DNA of 64,000 nt from an uncultured Desulfobacter sp. (GCF_963664415.1 NZ_OY761444.1:1-64000), one strand, 5' to 3'. Counted from the first letter of the stretch, positions 16,582-25,844 are shown. Numbers and translations: made by a program. Notes: generated by a model not told the origin, from the sequence alone.

Positions 16582-16610
16582 TTTTAATGCCATTCTAATA
16601 GGTTTGTCAA
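16582..16610 (-). promoter_or_regulatory. Candidate sigma-70 promoter of the porin gene
   Basis: TTGACA (16605-16610 on the minus strand), 17 bp, TTAAAA (or TAAAAC with 18 bp). The start lies about 85 bp upstream of the porin ATG, giving a leader of some 75 bases. Confidence 0.5.
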
Positions 16611-16633
16611 CGTTTTTTTCAACATTTCGCAGA

Positions 16634-18274
16634 TTATTTCAGTTTATAGGAAATAATGTTCGAAGTTTTATCCTTAGCTAGAATGGCTACCTTGGAGCGG
16701 GTCACAACAGAAATCACCAGTTCTTCTATTCCGTCATTATCTATATCTGCAATATCAAAATCAGAAACCCAGCCCTGAAGTGGAACCGTCTGGAATACCG
16801 GAGCAAGAGCAATGCCGTTCCAGGACATAACTTCTACACGCCCCTCTTTGAACCGCTTAATACGGCCGAGTGCCCCACCGCCGATCTCATTATTTGTGAT
16901 CAAAAACACCTTTTCTTTCTGATCTTTCCCCACGGGATGGAATTTAATTCTTGGGTTGAAATATGCCCGATCTCGAAAAGTGTTGTCTGCACCGCGGGCC
17001 CCGGAAAGCCAATAGTTATTGGTTTTTCCATATTTTTCCGTACTTTCCCATTCCATTGAGCCGGCATCGTTTATGAGCACCAAACGATGATGCCGGTTAA
17101 TACTTAAAAATTCAACACCACTGTCCTCTCTTACCTGCCCTCTATCCAGCGACAGTACGGATGTCCCCCTGGGCACACGGATGGGCTTTTCCTCCTGGTA
17201 AATATCATCAACCGGCGTCATAATATAAATTTTTCCGTCATACGGCCCTCGACCTTTCTCCTGGGCATAAAGCACGGGACTGCCGTCCAGAGAATCAATC
17301 ACGCGAAAATAATACGACAAACCATCCTGAACTGTCGTATAGGAGGAACCATTATATTCCACCACAAATGATGAAAGGGTTTCTCTGTTTATTGTCATGG
17401 CGGTAACAAAAACTTCCGGATACCCGTTGCCGTTGATGTCCGCCACATCCAACCCGATAATTCTGAGATAGGAAGCGTAATCCAAGTGTGTCTCTTCGGC
17501 AAGCAGAGTCCCCTCAAGATGAGATATCTGAAGTGAAGAGTCTGTTGCCGTCACAATCTGAATACGGCCATCCATATTCAAATCGCCGGTGGCCATGGCC
17601 CGGATCACTTCCTTTGCCTTAAAATGGGTGGTAAATCCCTGGCTGGCCTGCATGGCCATCATTCCGCCGCCATAAAGGCCCTGATTGCCGGCGTACTGCA
17701 ACCCCCCAAGAGCCGGGTTGGGTTCCTGGGGCCGGGCATACATTTTATTATCAATATTGCGGTTAAATACTGTCATGTTGATATCACCGGCAAAGGAGTT
17801 CACCAAGGGAATTACATCGCCCATGGCATTGCTCTGCTCAAAAAAGGCAAGGGTTTTCTTTTTACCTGTCACATCCACCATGGCGGCATCCAAACTGAGA
17901 CTTTCTCCATAATGGGTCAGACTACCGAAAAGGATATAATCCACACCCATCCGTGCGCCTAAATTCCGGGCAGTTCCTTCATTAAGACTGCCTTTAACGA
18001 GTCCGTCGGCCTTTGCCCCAGCCAAGGCTTTATCAATGGTTTCCCGGTCCAGAACATCCACTTTTCCGGCATCGGAAAGCCTTGAGGAAAGCATTGAAAA
18101 CAATCCGTTCTGCAAAAAACTTAAATCCTGAGCAGAATTCATTTCAAAGGGGATGACAGCCACAGTTTTTGTGGCACTGCACAATCCTGTACCAGCTGCA
18201 GCCCAAACCACAAAAAAGGTCAAAACGACAATCGTTGTCTTGAAAGCAAAAAAGGGTTGCGTAAATTTTCGCAT
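16634..18274 (-). CDS. Exported FG-GAP/VCBS repeat protein with N-terminal TolB-like domain
   Basis: A 546-residue exported protein: hydrophobic signal segment at about 10-33 (TTIVVLTFFVVWAAAGTGLC). Residues about 36-170 resemble the nucleotide-free Rossmann-like domain found in CsgG/TolB-like proteins (VAVIPFEMNSAQDLSFLQNG, MGVDYILFGSLT). The C-terminal two thirds carry FG-GAP/VCBS calcium-type motifs: TGDLNMDGRIQIVTA, LDVADINGNGYPEVFVTA and FDIADIDNDGIEELVISV. These build a beta-propeller. A cysteine at about 33 could make it a lipoprotein, but the lipobox is not perfect. It probably works in the periplasm or outer membrane. The function is not known; it lies alone between porin and mutL. 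Confidence 0.75.
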   Translation of the reverse strand: MRKFTQPFFAFKTTIVVLTFFVVWAAAGTGLCSATKTVAVIPFEMNSAQDLSFLQNGLFSMLSSRLSDAGKVDVLDRETIDKALAGAKADGLVKGSLNEGTARNLGARMGVDYILFGSLTHYGESLSLDAAMVDVTGKKKTLAFFEQSNAMGDVIPLVNSFAGDINMTVFNRNIDNKMYARPQEPNPALGGLQYAGNQGLYGGGMMAMQASQGFTTHFKAKEVIRAMATGDLNMDGRIQIVTATDSSLQISHLEGTLLAEETHLDYASYLRIIGLDVADINGNGYPEVFVTAMTINRETLSSFVVEYNGSSYTTVQDGLSYYFRVIDSLDGSPVLYAQEKGRGPYDGKIYIMTPVDDIYQEEKPIRVPRGTSVLSLDRGQVREDSGVEFLSINRHHRLVLINDAGSMEWESTEKYGKTNNYWLSGARGADNTFRDRAYFNPRIKFHPVGKDQKEKVFLITNNEIGGGALGRIKRFKEGRVEVMSWNGIALAPVFQTVPLQGWVSDFDIADIDNDGIEELVISVVTRSKVAILAKDKTSNIISYKLK

Positions 18275-18426
18275 GGTTTTTTCCTACACTCCTGTCAGAT
18301 TAAACATAAGGCCGGGCCAGGGATTTTAAATATGTAAAAGCTTTGTTAACTGTTATCTTTCCATCCTGCTGTACCCGCATTGAACAAAACCTAAAATTTT
18401 CAGAGGTTATATCCCATCAGCCGGTC

Positions 18427-20352
18427 TCACACAAGTCTTTTAAACAGCTTTTCAAGGCTGCGGGCATCAAAGGAGACAAAAACAGGACGTCCATGGGGGC
18501 AGTGCATTGGGTTTTCACAGACAAACAACTGTTCTACAAGCGCCGTCATCTCCTTTACAGACATGGACTGCCCACCCCGTACGGAGCGATGGCAGGCCAT
18601 TGTGGCCAGGGCATCTTGGAGCCAGTCATCTTTAAGTCCTGTGCCGTTGGCATGGCTGATTTTCTCCACCATTTCGACCACCATGGATCCCACATTTTTT
18701 TCTTCCACCAACACAGGCACGGCTTTTATCACAAACGATGTCCCGCCAAAAGGTTCAACCCTTATGCCCAAATCGGCCAGTTCATTCGTAATGGACTCAA
18801 GGACCACAGCTTCCTTGTGGCTCAGCTCCAAAACCTCGGGAACTGCCAGGGACTGGCTTTGCACATCCATTTGCTTATAGCGTTTTAAAAGCTGCTCAAA
18901 AACAATACGCTCATGGGCGGCATGCTGGTCTACCAGTATGAGGTGATTCTCGTTTTCCACCACAATGTAAATATTGAGTACCTGACCGACCACCCTTACC
19001 CCGGACCGAATTTCCAGAACCGGTTCGGAAGGAGGCGCTGTCTCCCTCTGATCTGGTGTTTGGTTTTCATGATCAGACAAAGGGGGTTGAATGGACAATT
19101 TTCTTTCCGGGACCGGGGTCCAGGATTTTTCACGGGGTTCTGCGGCCTCAAAAGATTCAGGGGGTGAATCAAAAGATGTATACTCAGGTTTCGGCTTCGG
19201 GACAGAAACGTTTTCAAACAAGTCAGAAGTCACTCTTTTTTCCGGCAGGGATGCCGATTTCAATGCAGCCTGAACAGGCGTTGGGATCCCCTTTTTTTCA
19301 GGAATAACGGCCCTGGCATACGCCAATTTATCGTCCTGACTACGAGACAAGGTGCTTGCCACGGCAACCGCCAAAGCATGGTATACGGGACCTGGCGCAA
19401 TAAATTTAATTTCACGTTTAGTCGGGTGTACATTTACATCCACCTGGTCGCAGGGCAACGCCACACATACCGCACCCACAGGATACCGACCCTTCATAAT
19501 TCGGCCCCGGAACCCTTGAAACATGGCTGAGATCAACCCTCTATCATACACAAGACGCTGGTTGACGAACAGATAGATCCGGTTGGCCGTACTTCGGGTA
19601 ACACCGGGATTGGCACATACCCCCCGGATACTTAACCCAGACAGGCCGCCCTCCCCGTCTCCATCTGCCTGGGGCCACTGTATTTCGTACAGCTGACCCG
19701 ACACATCTTTACCCAACACCATCTGGGCCCGCTGCAACAAGGTCTGGTCTGGGGGATAGCTCTTAACGGACCGCTGGTTGACCACGAGGCGGAAGCCCAC
19801 CCCGGGATTCCCCATGGCAAGGCCGGCCAGGGCATCGGCAATATGGCCGGATTCCGTATTTTCACTTTTTAAAAATTTTCTTCGGGCAGGTGTGTTGAAA
19901 AACAAGCGCTTGACTTCCACCATGGTACCCACAGGCGCGCCGGTATCTGTTACGCCGGAAAGCTTTCCGCCATCCATATCCACCCGGGTTCCGGTGGCGT
20001 TATCTGCTGTACGCGACACAAGCGTGAACTTCGATACAGAAGCAATGGACGGCAACGCCTCACCCCTGAACCCAAAGGTAGAAATGGAAAACAGGTCATC
20101 TTTGGTGTAGATCTTTGAGGTGGCATACCGTTCCAGTGCCAGCACTGCCTCATCCCGGGAAAGCCCGCACCCGTTGTCCGAGACACGGATCAGGTTTTTG
20201 CCGCCGTTTTCAATCTCAACAATTATCCTGTCCGCCCCTGCATCCATGGCATTTTCCACCAACTCCTTAACCACCGAAACCGGGCGTTGGACCACTTCAC
20301 CTGCGGCAATCTGGTTGGACAAAATATCAGGAAGGATGCGGATTCTGCTCAT
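18427..20352 (-). CDS. mutL: DNA mismatch repair protein MutL
   Basis: The matchmaker ATPase and nicking enzyme of mismatch repair. The GHKL ATPase motifs are clear: ELVENAMDAGADRI, VSDNGCGL, TFGFRGEALPSI. The S5-like domain includes FVNQRLVYDRGL and DVNVHPTKREIKF. After a variable proline-rich linker (about 350-440), the C-terminal dimer domain has VDQHAAHERIVFE, which is the endonuclease motif DQHAx2Ex4E, and a conserved CHRSVRGGQ with CPHGRP. So this MutL should nick the new strand itself, as in bacteria without MutH. 641 residues is normal. The start overlaps the upstream 63-residue gene by four bases. Confidence 0.97.
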   Translation of the reverse strand: MSRIRILPDILSNQIAAGEVVQRPVSVVKELVENAMDAGADRIIVEIENGGKNLIRVSDNGCGLSRDEAVLALERYATSKIYTKDDLFSISTFGFRGEALPSIASVSKFTLVSRTADNATGTRVDMDGGKLSGVTDTGAPVGTMVEVKRLFFNTPARRKFLKSENTESGHIADALAGLAMGNPGVGFRLVVNQRSVKSYPPDQTLLQRAQMVLGKDVSGQLYEIQWPQADGDGEGGLSGLSIRGVCANPGVTRSTANRIYLFVNQRLVYDRGLISAMFQGFRGRIMKGRYPVGAVCVALPCDQVDVNVHPTKREIKFIAPGPVYHALAVAVASTLSRSQDDKLAYARAVIPEKKGIPTPVQAALKSASLPEKRVTSDLFENVSVPKPKPEYTSFDSPPESFEAAEPREKSWTPVPERKLSIQPPLSDHENQTPDQRETAPPSEPVLEIRSGVRVVGQVLNIYIVVENENHLILVDQHAAHERIVFEQLLKRYKQMDVQSQSLAVPEVLELSHKEAVVLESITNELADLGIRVEPFGGTSFVIKAVPVLVEEKNVGSMVVEMVEKISHANGTGLKDDWLQDALATMACHRSVRGGQSMSVKEMTALVEQLFVCENPMHCPHGRPVFVSFDARSLEKLFKRLV

Positions 20353-20540
20353 TTAGGCGTATCCGGAAGTTCCTTTACAAAACGCAGCAGAAATTCGCTG
20401 TCTTTGGGACTTAAATCAAACTGCAGACACGCTTCATCAACTAATTTATTCACATTCAGGTCCGGCTGGGCACCTCTTTTTTCAGAGACCCACGCAACGG
20501 CTTTCTTCAGGGCATCGCCCTGGGGGACAACAGTGGACAT
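20349..20540 (-). CDS. Small conserved hypothetical protein upstream of mutL
   Basis: A 63-residue soluble protein with an ATG start and a 4-base overlap with mutL (ATGA), which argues that it is real and co-translated. It is helical (DALKKAVAWVSEKR, LVDEACLQFDLSPKDSEFLL) with no metal site, signal or membrane segment. I do not recognise the family by name. It sits between gatA and mutL in the same direction. Confidence 0.7.
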   Translation of the reverse strand: MSTVVPQGDALKKAVAWVSEKRGAQPDLNVNKLVDEACLQFDLSPKDSEFLLRFVKELPDTPK

Positions 20541-20566
20541 ATTTACCTTCCTTTTATAATCCGTGG

Positions 20567-22039
20567 TTATAATTCGGGGAATCCAGGAAGTTTCCCCACA
20601 GTCTGTTCAAATCCGTATCCCGCCCGGATCAACGACATTTCATCAAAATGCGGGGCCATCATCTGGAGCCCCATGGGAAGCCCGGTATCGGAGATGCCTG
20701 CAGGCACGGATATCCCGGGCACACCTGCCAGATTGCAGGCCAGGGTAAAAATATCGCTCAAATACATGGTCAATGGATCAGCCACCTTCTCACCGATCTT
20801 AAACGCAGGTGTTGGTGCCACAGGGGACACAATAATGTCGCATTCTTCAAATGCCTTTTTGAAATCATCCATGATCAAAGCCCGGACCTGGGAGGCACGG
20901 CCGTAATAGGCATCATAATACCCCGAAGACAAGGAATAGGTACCGATAATAATCCGGCGCTGGACCTCCAGTCCAAATCCTTTGGATTTGGTTTTCTTGT
21001 ACATTTCAATGAGATCATCGGAATCCATGTCCCGAACCCCGTATCTTACCCCGTCAAACCGGGCCAGGTTGGCACTGGCTTCACAGGGGGCAATGATATA
21101 GTAGGCCGCCACCACATAATTGGTATGGGGCAAAGAGATCTCTTTAACGGTAACCCCCAATCCTTCCAGGGTCTTTCGGGCATTTTCGAACATGACTGAA
21201 ACCTGCGGGTCAATACCTGCAAGCGTTGAAAATTCTTTGGGAATACCTGCGGTCATTCCGGCAAGGCCCTTCTCCTTAAACATGGCAATGCCCTGTGTAA
21301 AATCCGACATTTGTTCAGGCGCGCTGGTGGAATCTTTGGGATCATGACCGCCCATGAGATTAAGCATCATGGCCGCGTCCGTCACATCCCGGGTAATGGG
21401 GCCAACCTGGTCCAGGGATGACGCATAGGCCACCACACCAAACCGTGACACCCGTCCATAAGTGGGTTTAAGCCCCACAACCCCGCAATGGGAGGCGGGC
21501 TGACGGATGGAGCCACCCGTGTCCGTACCCACAGCCCCTGTACAGAACTGGGCCGCTACGGCTGCGGCAGATCCGCCGGAAGAACCACCCGGTACATGAT
21601 CGGTGTTCCAAGGGTTGCGGGTGGCAAAAAAGGCTGAATTTTCAGTGGAAGATCCCATGGCAAATTCATCCATATTGGCTTTGCCGATGAGCACGGCATT
21701 CTGAGCTTTAAATTTTTCAACCACCGTGGCGTCATATTGGGGCACAAAATTTTCTAGTATCTTAGACGCACAGGTGGTTTTAACGCCCTTTGTGCATAAC
21801 ACATCTTTCAAGGCCACCGGGATTCCGGTAAAGGGTTGATTCTCACCTTTAGCAATAACCCGGTCTGCCTGTTCTGCCTGTTCAAGGGCAAGTTTCGGGG
21901 CAACAGTGATAAACGCTGAAATAGTGTTGTCATATTTATCAATACGATCAAGGAAAGCCCGTGTCAGTTCAACAGAAGATATTTCCTTTTTGGCCAAAAG
22001 TTCCTGGGCCTGGGCAATGGTCAGGGTATGCAAATTCAT
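20567..22039 (-). CDS. gatA: Glutamyl-tRNA(Gln)/aspartyl-tRNA(Asn) amidotransferase subunit A
   Basis: The amidase subunit of GatCAB, which releases ammonia from glutamine so that GatB can convert misacylated Glu-tRNA(Gln) to Gln-tRNA(Gln). The amidase signature GSSGGSAAAVAAQFC...GTDTGGSIRQPA is complete, with the Ser-cisSer-Lys triad (Lys in VALKDVLC). 490 residues is the usual length. It follows gatC on the same strand, but a 126-bp palindromic repeat separates the two genes. gatB is not in the window. Start ATG is preceded by aaggaaat. The presence of GatA beside a tRNA-Gln gene elsewhere in the window fits the indirect Gln-tRNA route. Confidence 0.97.
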   Translation of the reverse strand: MNLHTLTIAQAQELLAKKEISSVELTRAFLDRIDKYDNTISAFITVAPKLALEQAEQADRVIAKGENQPFTGIPVALKDVLCTKGVKTTCASKILENFVPQYDATVVEKFKAQNAVLIGKANMDEFAMGSSTENSAFFATRNPWNTDHVPGGSSGGSAAAVAAQFCTGAVGTDTGGSIRQPASHCGVVGLKPTYGRVSRFGVVAYASSLDQVGPITRDVTDAAMMLNLMGGHDPKDSTSAPEQMSDFTQGIAMFKEKGLAGMTAGIPKEFSTLAGIDPQVSVMFENARKTLEGLGVTVKEISLPHTNYVVAAYYIIAPCEASANLARFDGVRYGVRDMDSDDLIEMYKKTKSKGFGLEVQRRIIIGTYSLSSGYYDAYYGRASQVRALIMDDFKKAFEECDIIVSPVAPTPAFKIGEKVADPLTMYLSDIFTLACNLAGVPGISVPAGISDTGLPMGLQMMAPHFDEMSLIRAGYGFEQTVGKLPGFPEL

Positions 22040-22097
22040 TTTATTTCCTTACGCTCTCTCATCTTTTTGGGGCTATTTTGAACTTGAATGGCGACGC

Positions 22098-22223
22098 GTG
22101 TTTGGACGAAAAGTTGCCCAACTGCAAGGCGCAAGCGAAGCTGAAACCGGAGCGTACTATTGTACGTGAGGCTTTCAGCTTTGTGCAGCAACGCCGCAGA
22201 TGGGTGACTTTTCGTTCAAACAC
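22098..22223. repeat. 126-bp imperfect palindrome between gatC and gatA
   Basis: gtgtttggacgaaaagt at the left end matches the complement of acttttcgttcaaacac at the right end in 16 of 17 positions. Inside, cccaactgc pairs with gcagatggg, gaagctgaaa with ctttcagctt, and gcgtac with gtacgtg around the centre. It fills the space between the gatC stop and the gatA leader. It looks like a mobile palindromic repeat (REP/MITE-like). As RNA it would form one long hairpin between two cistrons of a complex. Confidence 0.75.
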
Positions 22224-22510
22224 TACTTCACTACTCTTGGCACTACATAGAAGTCCTGGTCACGTTCCGGTGCATTGGCCAAGGTAACATCCGGGCCCGG
22301 AGACGGTTTTTGCACATCTTCTCTAAGCACGTTATTCATGAATGCCGCCCCGGATGCAGGTGTCACCCCCTCAACATTCACGTCCTTGAGGGCATCAATA
22401 TAATCAAGGATATCACTTAGCTGTCCTGCCAGGGTTTCCTTAAGTTCATCATCCACATCCAGCCGGGCCAGATGGGCCATTTTTTCCACTTCTTGTTGTG
22501 ATATTTTCAT
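22223..22510 (-). CDS. gatC: Glutamyl-tRNA(Gln) amidotransferase subunit C
   Basis: A 95-residue GatC, the small subunit that wraps around GatA and stabilises the GatCAB complex. Family features: ISQQEVEKMAHLARLDVDDEL at the start and LSDILDYIDALKDVNVEGVTP in the middle, then the conserved LREDV in NNVLREDVQ. Normal length. It lies two bases from the preceding SPOR-protein gene and is followed by the palindromic repeat and gatA. Confidence 0.93.
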   Translation of the reverse strand: MKISQQEVEKMAHLARLDVDDELKETLAGQLSDILDYIDALKDVNVEGVTPASGAAFMNNVLREDVQKPSPGPDVTLANAPERDQDFYVVPRVVK

Positions 22511-22512
22511 TT

Positions 22513-23283
22513 TTATTCCTTTTTGATGACCATGCCGCCGACGCCTGAGCCGGCAAGCTTTGCCAGACCGGCTTTGGCCGCTTCATAATCGGCAAAAGAG
22601 CCGGTTCTGACCCGATGCCAGGTTATCCCTTTGATCTTCACACTGGCCCGGTAAGCGGTTATTCCCTTTTTATTTAAAAGAACCATCTGGGCCAGGGCAT
22701 CATTTAAATTTTTATATGAGGCGATTTGAATGGTGTATTCACCATGGGCAGATGCGGGTGCTTTAGCGGTATCCGGTTTAGCGACTTTAGGTGGCGCATC
22801 CTTTTTTTTATCCGTTTGGGTTTTGGATTTTAAAACCTTTGGGACAAGTTTGGCCACGGGTCGTTTTTCATCTGCTTTTTCATCTGCTTTTTTTTCTGTT
22901 TTGACCGAAGCACGCTTTTCAGATGACGATGCCGCAGGGGGATCATTGTCATAGCCCTGCTCGGCCTGATGCCAGGTGGCTATTTTTCTGCTGTGTTTAA
23001 CAGGAATTTCTTCAGCCTGGGAATTGTTCGATACTGACTTTGCAGAAACTGTTTTCCCGGCTTCAGGACCCGGGGTGATCTCCCCGGGATCGTCTTTTTT
23101 CCCTTTAATCGGATAAGACACTGGTTCATCAAGGACATCGTAAAATTTAAGATCGACTTTTTCTTTTTGAGAAAATTTACCCAAACGTTCATTGACTATT
23201 TGCCCAAGATGTTCCTGGAAAGCACGGGTTTCAAACATTACGGGACTTGAACTTCTGCCCACGATCACCCCAAGGCCAAACAT
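22513..23283 (-). CDS. SPOR-domain, membrane-anchored cell-envelope protein
   Basis: The C-terminal 75 residues form a SPOR domain (YTIQIASYKNLNDALAQMVL, then WHRVRTGSFADYEAAKAGLA), which binds glycan strands lacking stem peptides at the septum. The middle is a lysine-, alanine- and proline-rich linker. The N-terminus is hydrophobic. The first ATG (23283) would cut the membrane helix in half and has no binding site. The frame stays open upstream, giving YFLIGIWMFGLGVIVGR as a complete transmembrane segment, and an AGGAGG site at 23339-23344 lies seven bases before an in-frame ATT at 23331. The true start may therefore be ATT at 23331. It follows argS directly and precedes gatC. Confidence 0.85.
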   Translation of the reverse strand: MFGLGVIVGRSSSPVMFETRAFQEHLGQIVNERLGKFSQKEKVDLKFYDVLDEPVSYPIKGKKDDPGEITPGPEAGKTVSAKSVSNNSQAEEIPVKHSRKIATWHQAEQGYDNDPPAASSSEKRASVKTEKKADEKADEKRPVAKLVPKVLKSKTQTDKKKDAPPKVAKPDTAKAPASAHGEYTIQIASYKNLNDALAQMVLLNKKGITAYRASVKIKGITWHRVRTGSFADYEAAKAGLAKLAGSGVGGMVIKKE

Positions 23284-23342
23284 CCAGATTCCGATTAAAA
23301 AATACCTGCCGTATGTCCCAACGCCACGAATCTTAAATCCTC

Positions 23343-25028
23343 CTACATTCTTTCAGGGGCAGACACCCCTAAAAGCGCCAACCCGTTACGAATCACTTTT
23401 TTAACCGCCAGCACCAAAGAAAGTCTAGCCAGGGATAACGGTTTATCTTCCATGATCACCTTATGGTGATTATAATAGGCATGAAAGGCCGCAGCAAGGG
23501 TTGTCAGATAGGTAAACATCACATGGGGATGAAGGGTTGCCGCACTTTTTTCCACCTGCTCCCGGAACCCTGCAACCTGCTTGATCAGCTTAAGTTCATC
23601 TTCGGTCACAAGTTGCTCAAGATTAACGCCGACATTAAAATCTGTCTGATCAATGAGCCCCTCATCCTTTGCCTTGTTTAAAATCCCGGTAATCCGGGCA
23701 TGGACGTACTGCACATAATAAACAGGATTATCAGCACTTTTCTTTTTAGCCAATTCAAGATCAAACTCAAGACCCGAATCATAACTACGGCTTAAAAACA
23801 TAAACCTGGCTGCATTTTTTCCCACCTCGCCCACGATGTCCTTAAGTGTTACAAACTCTCCGGCCCGGGTGGACATCTGCACGGGTTTTCCATCCCTCAG
23901 CAAATTGACCAACTGAACCAAAATCACATCAAATTGTTCGCTTTTTCGCCCTGTAGCCACCACTGCCGCATCAATACGTTTGATATAACCATGGTGATCC
24001 GCCCCCCATACATCAATCACCCGGTCAAATCCACGCCCATATTTTTCATCATGGTAGGCGATGTCCGAAGCAAAATATGTGGTCAGTCCGTTGTTACGCA
24101 CCACCACCCGATCTTTTTCATCCCCGAACTTTTCCGTGCGAAACCAAAGTGCCCCGTCTTTTTCGTAAATCAGATCTTTTTCTTTAAAATTTTCAATGGC
24201 GGCCTGAACCCGCCCCGAATCATAGAGGCTTTGCTCGCTGAACCAGTTGTCAAACCGGACACCGAAATCATCCAAATCAGACCGAATACCAGCCAAAATT
24301 TCACCGGCGGCAAATCGTGCACAGGTCTCAATGCCCTGTGTTTCATCGACATCTACAAAATCTTTTCCCTGGGCATCAAGCACTTGCCGGGCAAGGTCTT
24401 GGATATAACCACCCTGGTAGCAGTCCTCGGGAAAATCTATTGTTTTCCCCTGCATCTGCTGCAAACGCAGCCACACCGATGTGCCAAGTGTCCTGATCTG
24501 GCGGCCGGAGTCATTGATATAATATTCCTTTTGAACATCAAACCCGGCAAAAGAAAGAATATTGCCCACAGCATCTCCCACAGCAGCCCCCCTGCCGTGT
24601 CCCACATGGAGCGGGCCTGTGGGATTTGCCGACACAAATTCGACCTGGACGCGTTGCCCCCGTCCCATGTCCGAACTGCCAAAAGTTGCATCCTGGCTCA
24701 ATACCTGATCGACCACCGGGTGCCAGGCTCCGGGAGCTAAAAAGAAATTGATAAATCCGGGTCCGGCCACCTCTATTTTTTCCAAAACTGGTCCCAAAGG
24801 GGTGTGGCCATTGTCAGACATGGACGCAACAAGACTTTTGGCAATTTTTGCCGGGGCCATTTTCTGTAATTTTGCCGACACCATGGCAAAATTAGTTGAA
24901 AAATCTCCCTGACCTTCATGTTTAGGGGTTTCAACCTCAAATTCGGGCACCTGATCCGAAGGCAACAAACCCTTTTCAAAGGCAGCCCGGGCAGCATCCA
25001 GGACCATGGTTCTGATTTTTATTTTCAT
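23343..25028 (-). CDS. argS: Arginyl-tRNA synthetase
   Basis: A class I aminoacyl-tRNA synthetase that charges tRNA-Arg. The N-terminal Add1 domain is followed by the catalytic domain with the HIGH-type box GPLHVGHGRGAAVGD. The KMSK-type loop is reduced to VQMSTRAG, as is common in bacterial ArgRS. The DALR anticodon-binding domain closes the protein with FHAYYNHHKVI and LSLVLAVKKVIRNGLALLGVSAPERM. 561 residues is normal. It lies in a minus-strand series with the acidic 150-residue protein upstream (6-bp gap) and the SPOR gene downstream. Confidence 0.97.
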   Translation of the reverse strand: MKIKIRTMVLDAARAAFEKGLLPSDQVPEFEVETPKHEGQGDFSTNFAMVSAKLQKMAPAKIAKSLVASMSDNGHTPLGPVLEKIEVAGPGFINFFLAPGAWHPVVDQVLSQDATFGSSDMGRGQRVQVEFVSANPTGPLHVGHGRGAAVGDAVGNILSFAGFDVQKEYYINDSGRQIRTLGTSVWLRLQQMQGKTIDFPEDCYQGGYIQDLARQVLDAQGKDFVDVDETQGIETCARFAAGEILAGIRSDLDDFGVRFDNWFSEQSLYDSGRVQAAIENFKEKDLIYEKDGALWFRTEKFGDEKDRVVVRNNGLTTYFASDIAYHDEKYGRGFDRVIDVWGADHHGYIKRIDAAVVATGRKSEQFDVILVQLVNLLRDGKPVQMSTRAGEFVTLKDIVGEVGKNAARFMFLSRSYDSGLEFDLELAKKKSADNPVYYVQYVHARITGILNKAKDEGLIDQTDFNVGVNLEQLVTEDELKLIKQVAGFREQVEKSAATLHPHVMFTYLTTLAAAFHAYYNHHKVIMEDKPLSLARLSLVLAVKKVIRNGLALLGVSAPERM

Positions 25029-25034
25029 AAAGGA

Positions 25035-25487
25035 TTAATTCTCGTGTTCAGAAGTATCTTCGGGGGTAAATTTAGGGGTATCATCTTCGGAATCAATCTC
25101 TTTCATCTCGTCTTCCTTGGTGTCCCCATCTTCATCCAGCAATTCATCCAACTCCACATCATCATCTTCAAGGGAAAAATCTTCTTCTCCAGGCAATGTG
25201 TCCACATCGTTAAAATCAATAACCAGCTTGTCCGATTCAGGATCTGCAATAAATTCTACAGCGCTCTCAAATAATTTTTCCGATAAATCCCTGGTAGGGA
25301 AAAAACTGCGGCGGCGAAATACGGCAAGAAACTGATCAAACCCCTCGTTGCAAGCTGCACTGATGGCCTCAAGATCATAGTCTTCTTCGTGCAAAGGTAA
25401 AATCACACCCGGATCCACCTCTGCAGATTCAAGGACGGTCAGTATATTGTCCTCTATATTTTTTTCAAACCTGATTTTCTGTTTCAT
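25035..25487 (-). CDS. Acidic hypothetical protein upstream of argS
   Basis: A 150-residue soluble protein. The first 90 residues look folded (LESAEVDPGVILPLHEEDYD, QFLAVFRRRSFFPTRDLSEKLFE); the last 50 are almost wholly acidic (EEDFSLEDDDVELDELLDED). I do not recognise a family name. ATG with an aggagaatcc binding site, ending six bases before argS. The acidic tail suggests an interaction or solubility role only. Confidence 0.75.
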   Translation of the reverse strand: MKQKIRFEKNIEDNILTVLESAEVDPGVILPLHEEDYDLEAISAACNEGFDQFLAVFRRRSFFPTRDLSEKLFESAVEFIADPESDKLVIDFNDVDTLPGEEDFSLEDDDVELDELLDEDGDTKEDEMKEIDSEDDTPKFTPEDTSEHEN

Positions 25488-25638
25488 TGGATTCTCCTGT
25501 TATCATCCATTAACTTGAAACTTCTTAATATAGCCCAACCAATTCCCATGTCAATAAATTAAATCGACACCGGAATTAAACTTAATTTTTTAATTGACCC
25601 ATCAAAAATGGGATGTTATATTGCTTTGGTTGATTTTT

Positions 25639-25726
25639 GGAGGAGTGGCCGAGCGGCTGAAGGCGGCGGTCTTGAAAACCGTTAGGTGTTAAAGCCTCGT
25701 GGGTTCGAATCCTACCTCCTCCGCCA
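25639..25726 (+). tRNA. tRNA-Ser (anticodon TGA)
   Basis: 88 bases with CCA encoded. Acceptor strands ggaggag/ctcctcc, long variable arm as expected of tRNA-Ser, T-loop ggttcgaatcc, anticodon TGA in cttgaaaa. Confidence 0.95.
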
Positions 25727-25740
25727 AAATGAGGCAATGT

Positions 25741-25832
25741 GGAGAAGTGCATGAGTGGCTGAAATGGACCGCCTGCTAAGCGGTTGTGGGGGGAAACTTC
25801 CACCGAGAGTTCGAATCTCTCCTTCTCCGCCA
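25741..25832 (+). tRNA. tRNA-Ser (anticodon GCT)
   Basis: 92 bases with CCA encoded. Acceptor strands ggagaag/cttctcc, anticodon GCT in ctgctaag, long variable arm (gtggggggaaacttccac), T-loop agttcgaatct. Lies 14 bp after the first tRNA-Ser; probably one transcript. Confidence 0.95.
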
Positions 25833-25844
25833 ATAGCATACAAT

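Noticed and set aside
22730..22954. Plus-strand open frame within the SPOR-protein gene
   Set aside because: It mirrors the lysine/alanine-rich linker on the other strand and has no binding site.
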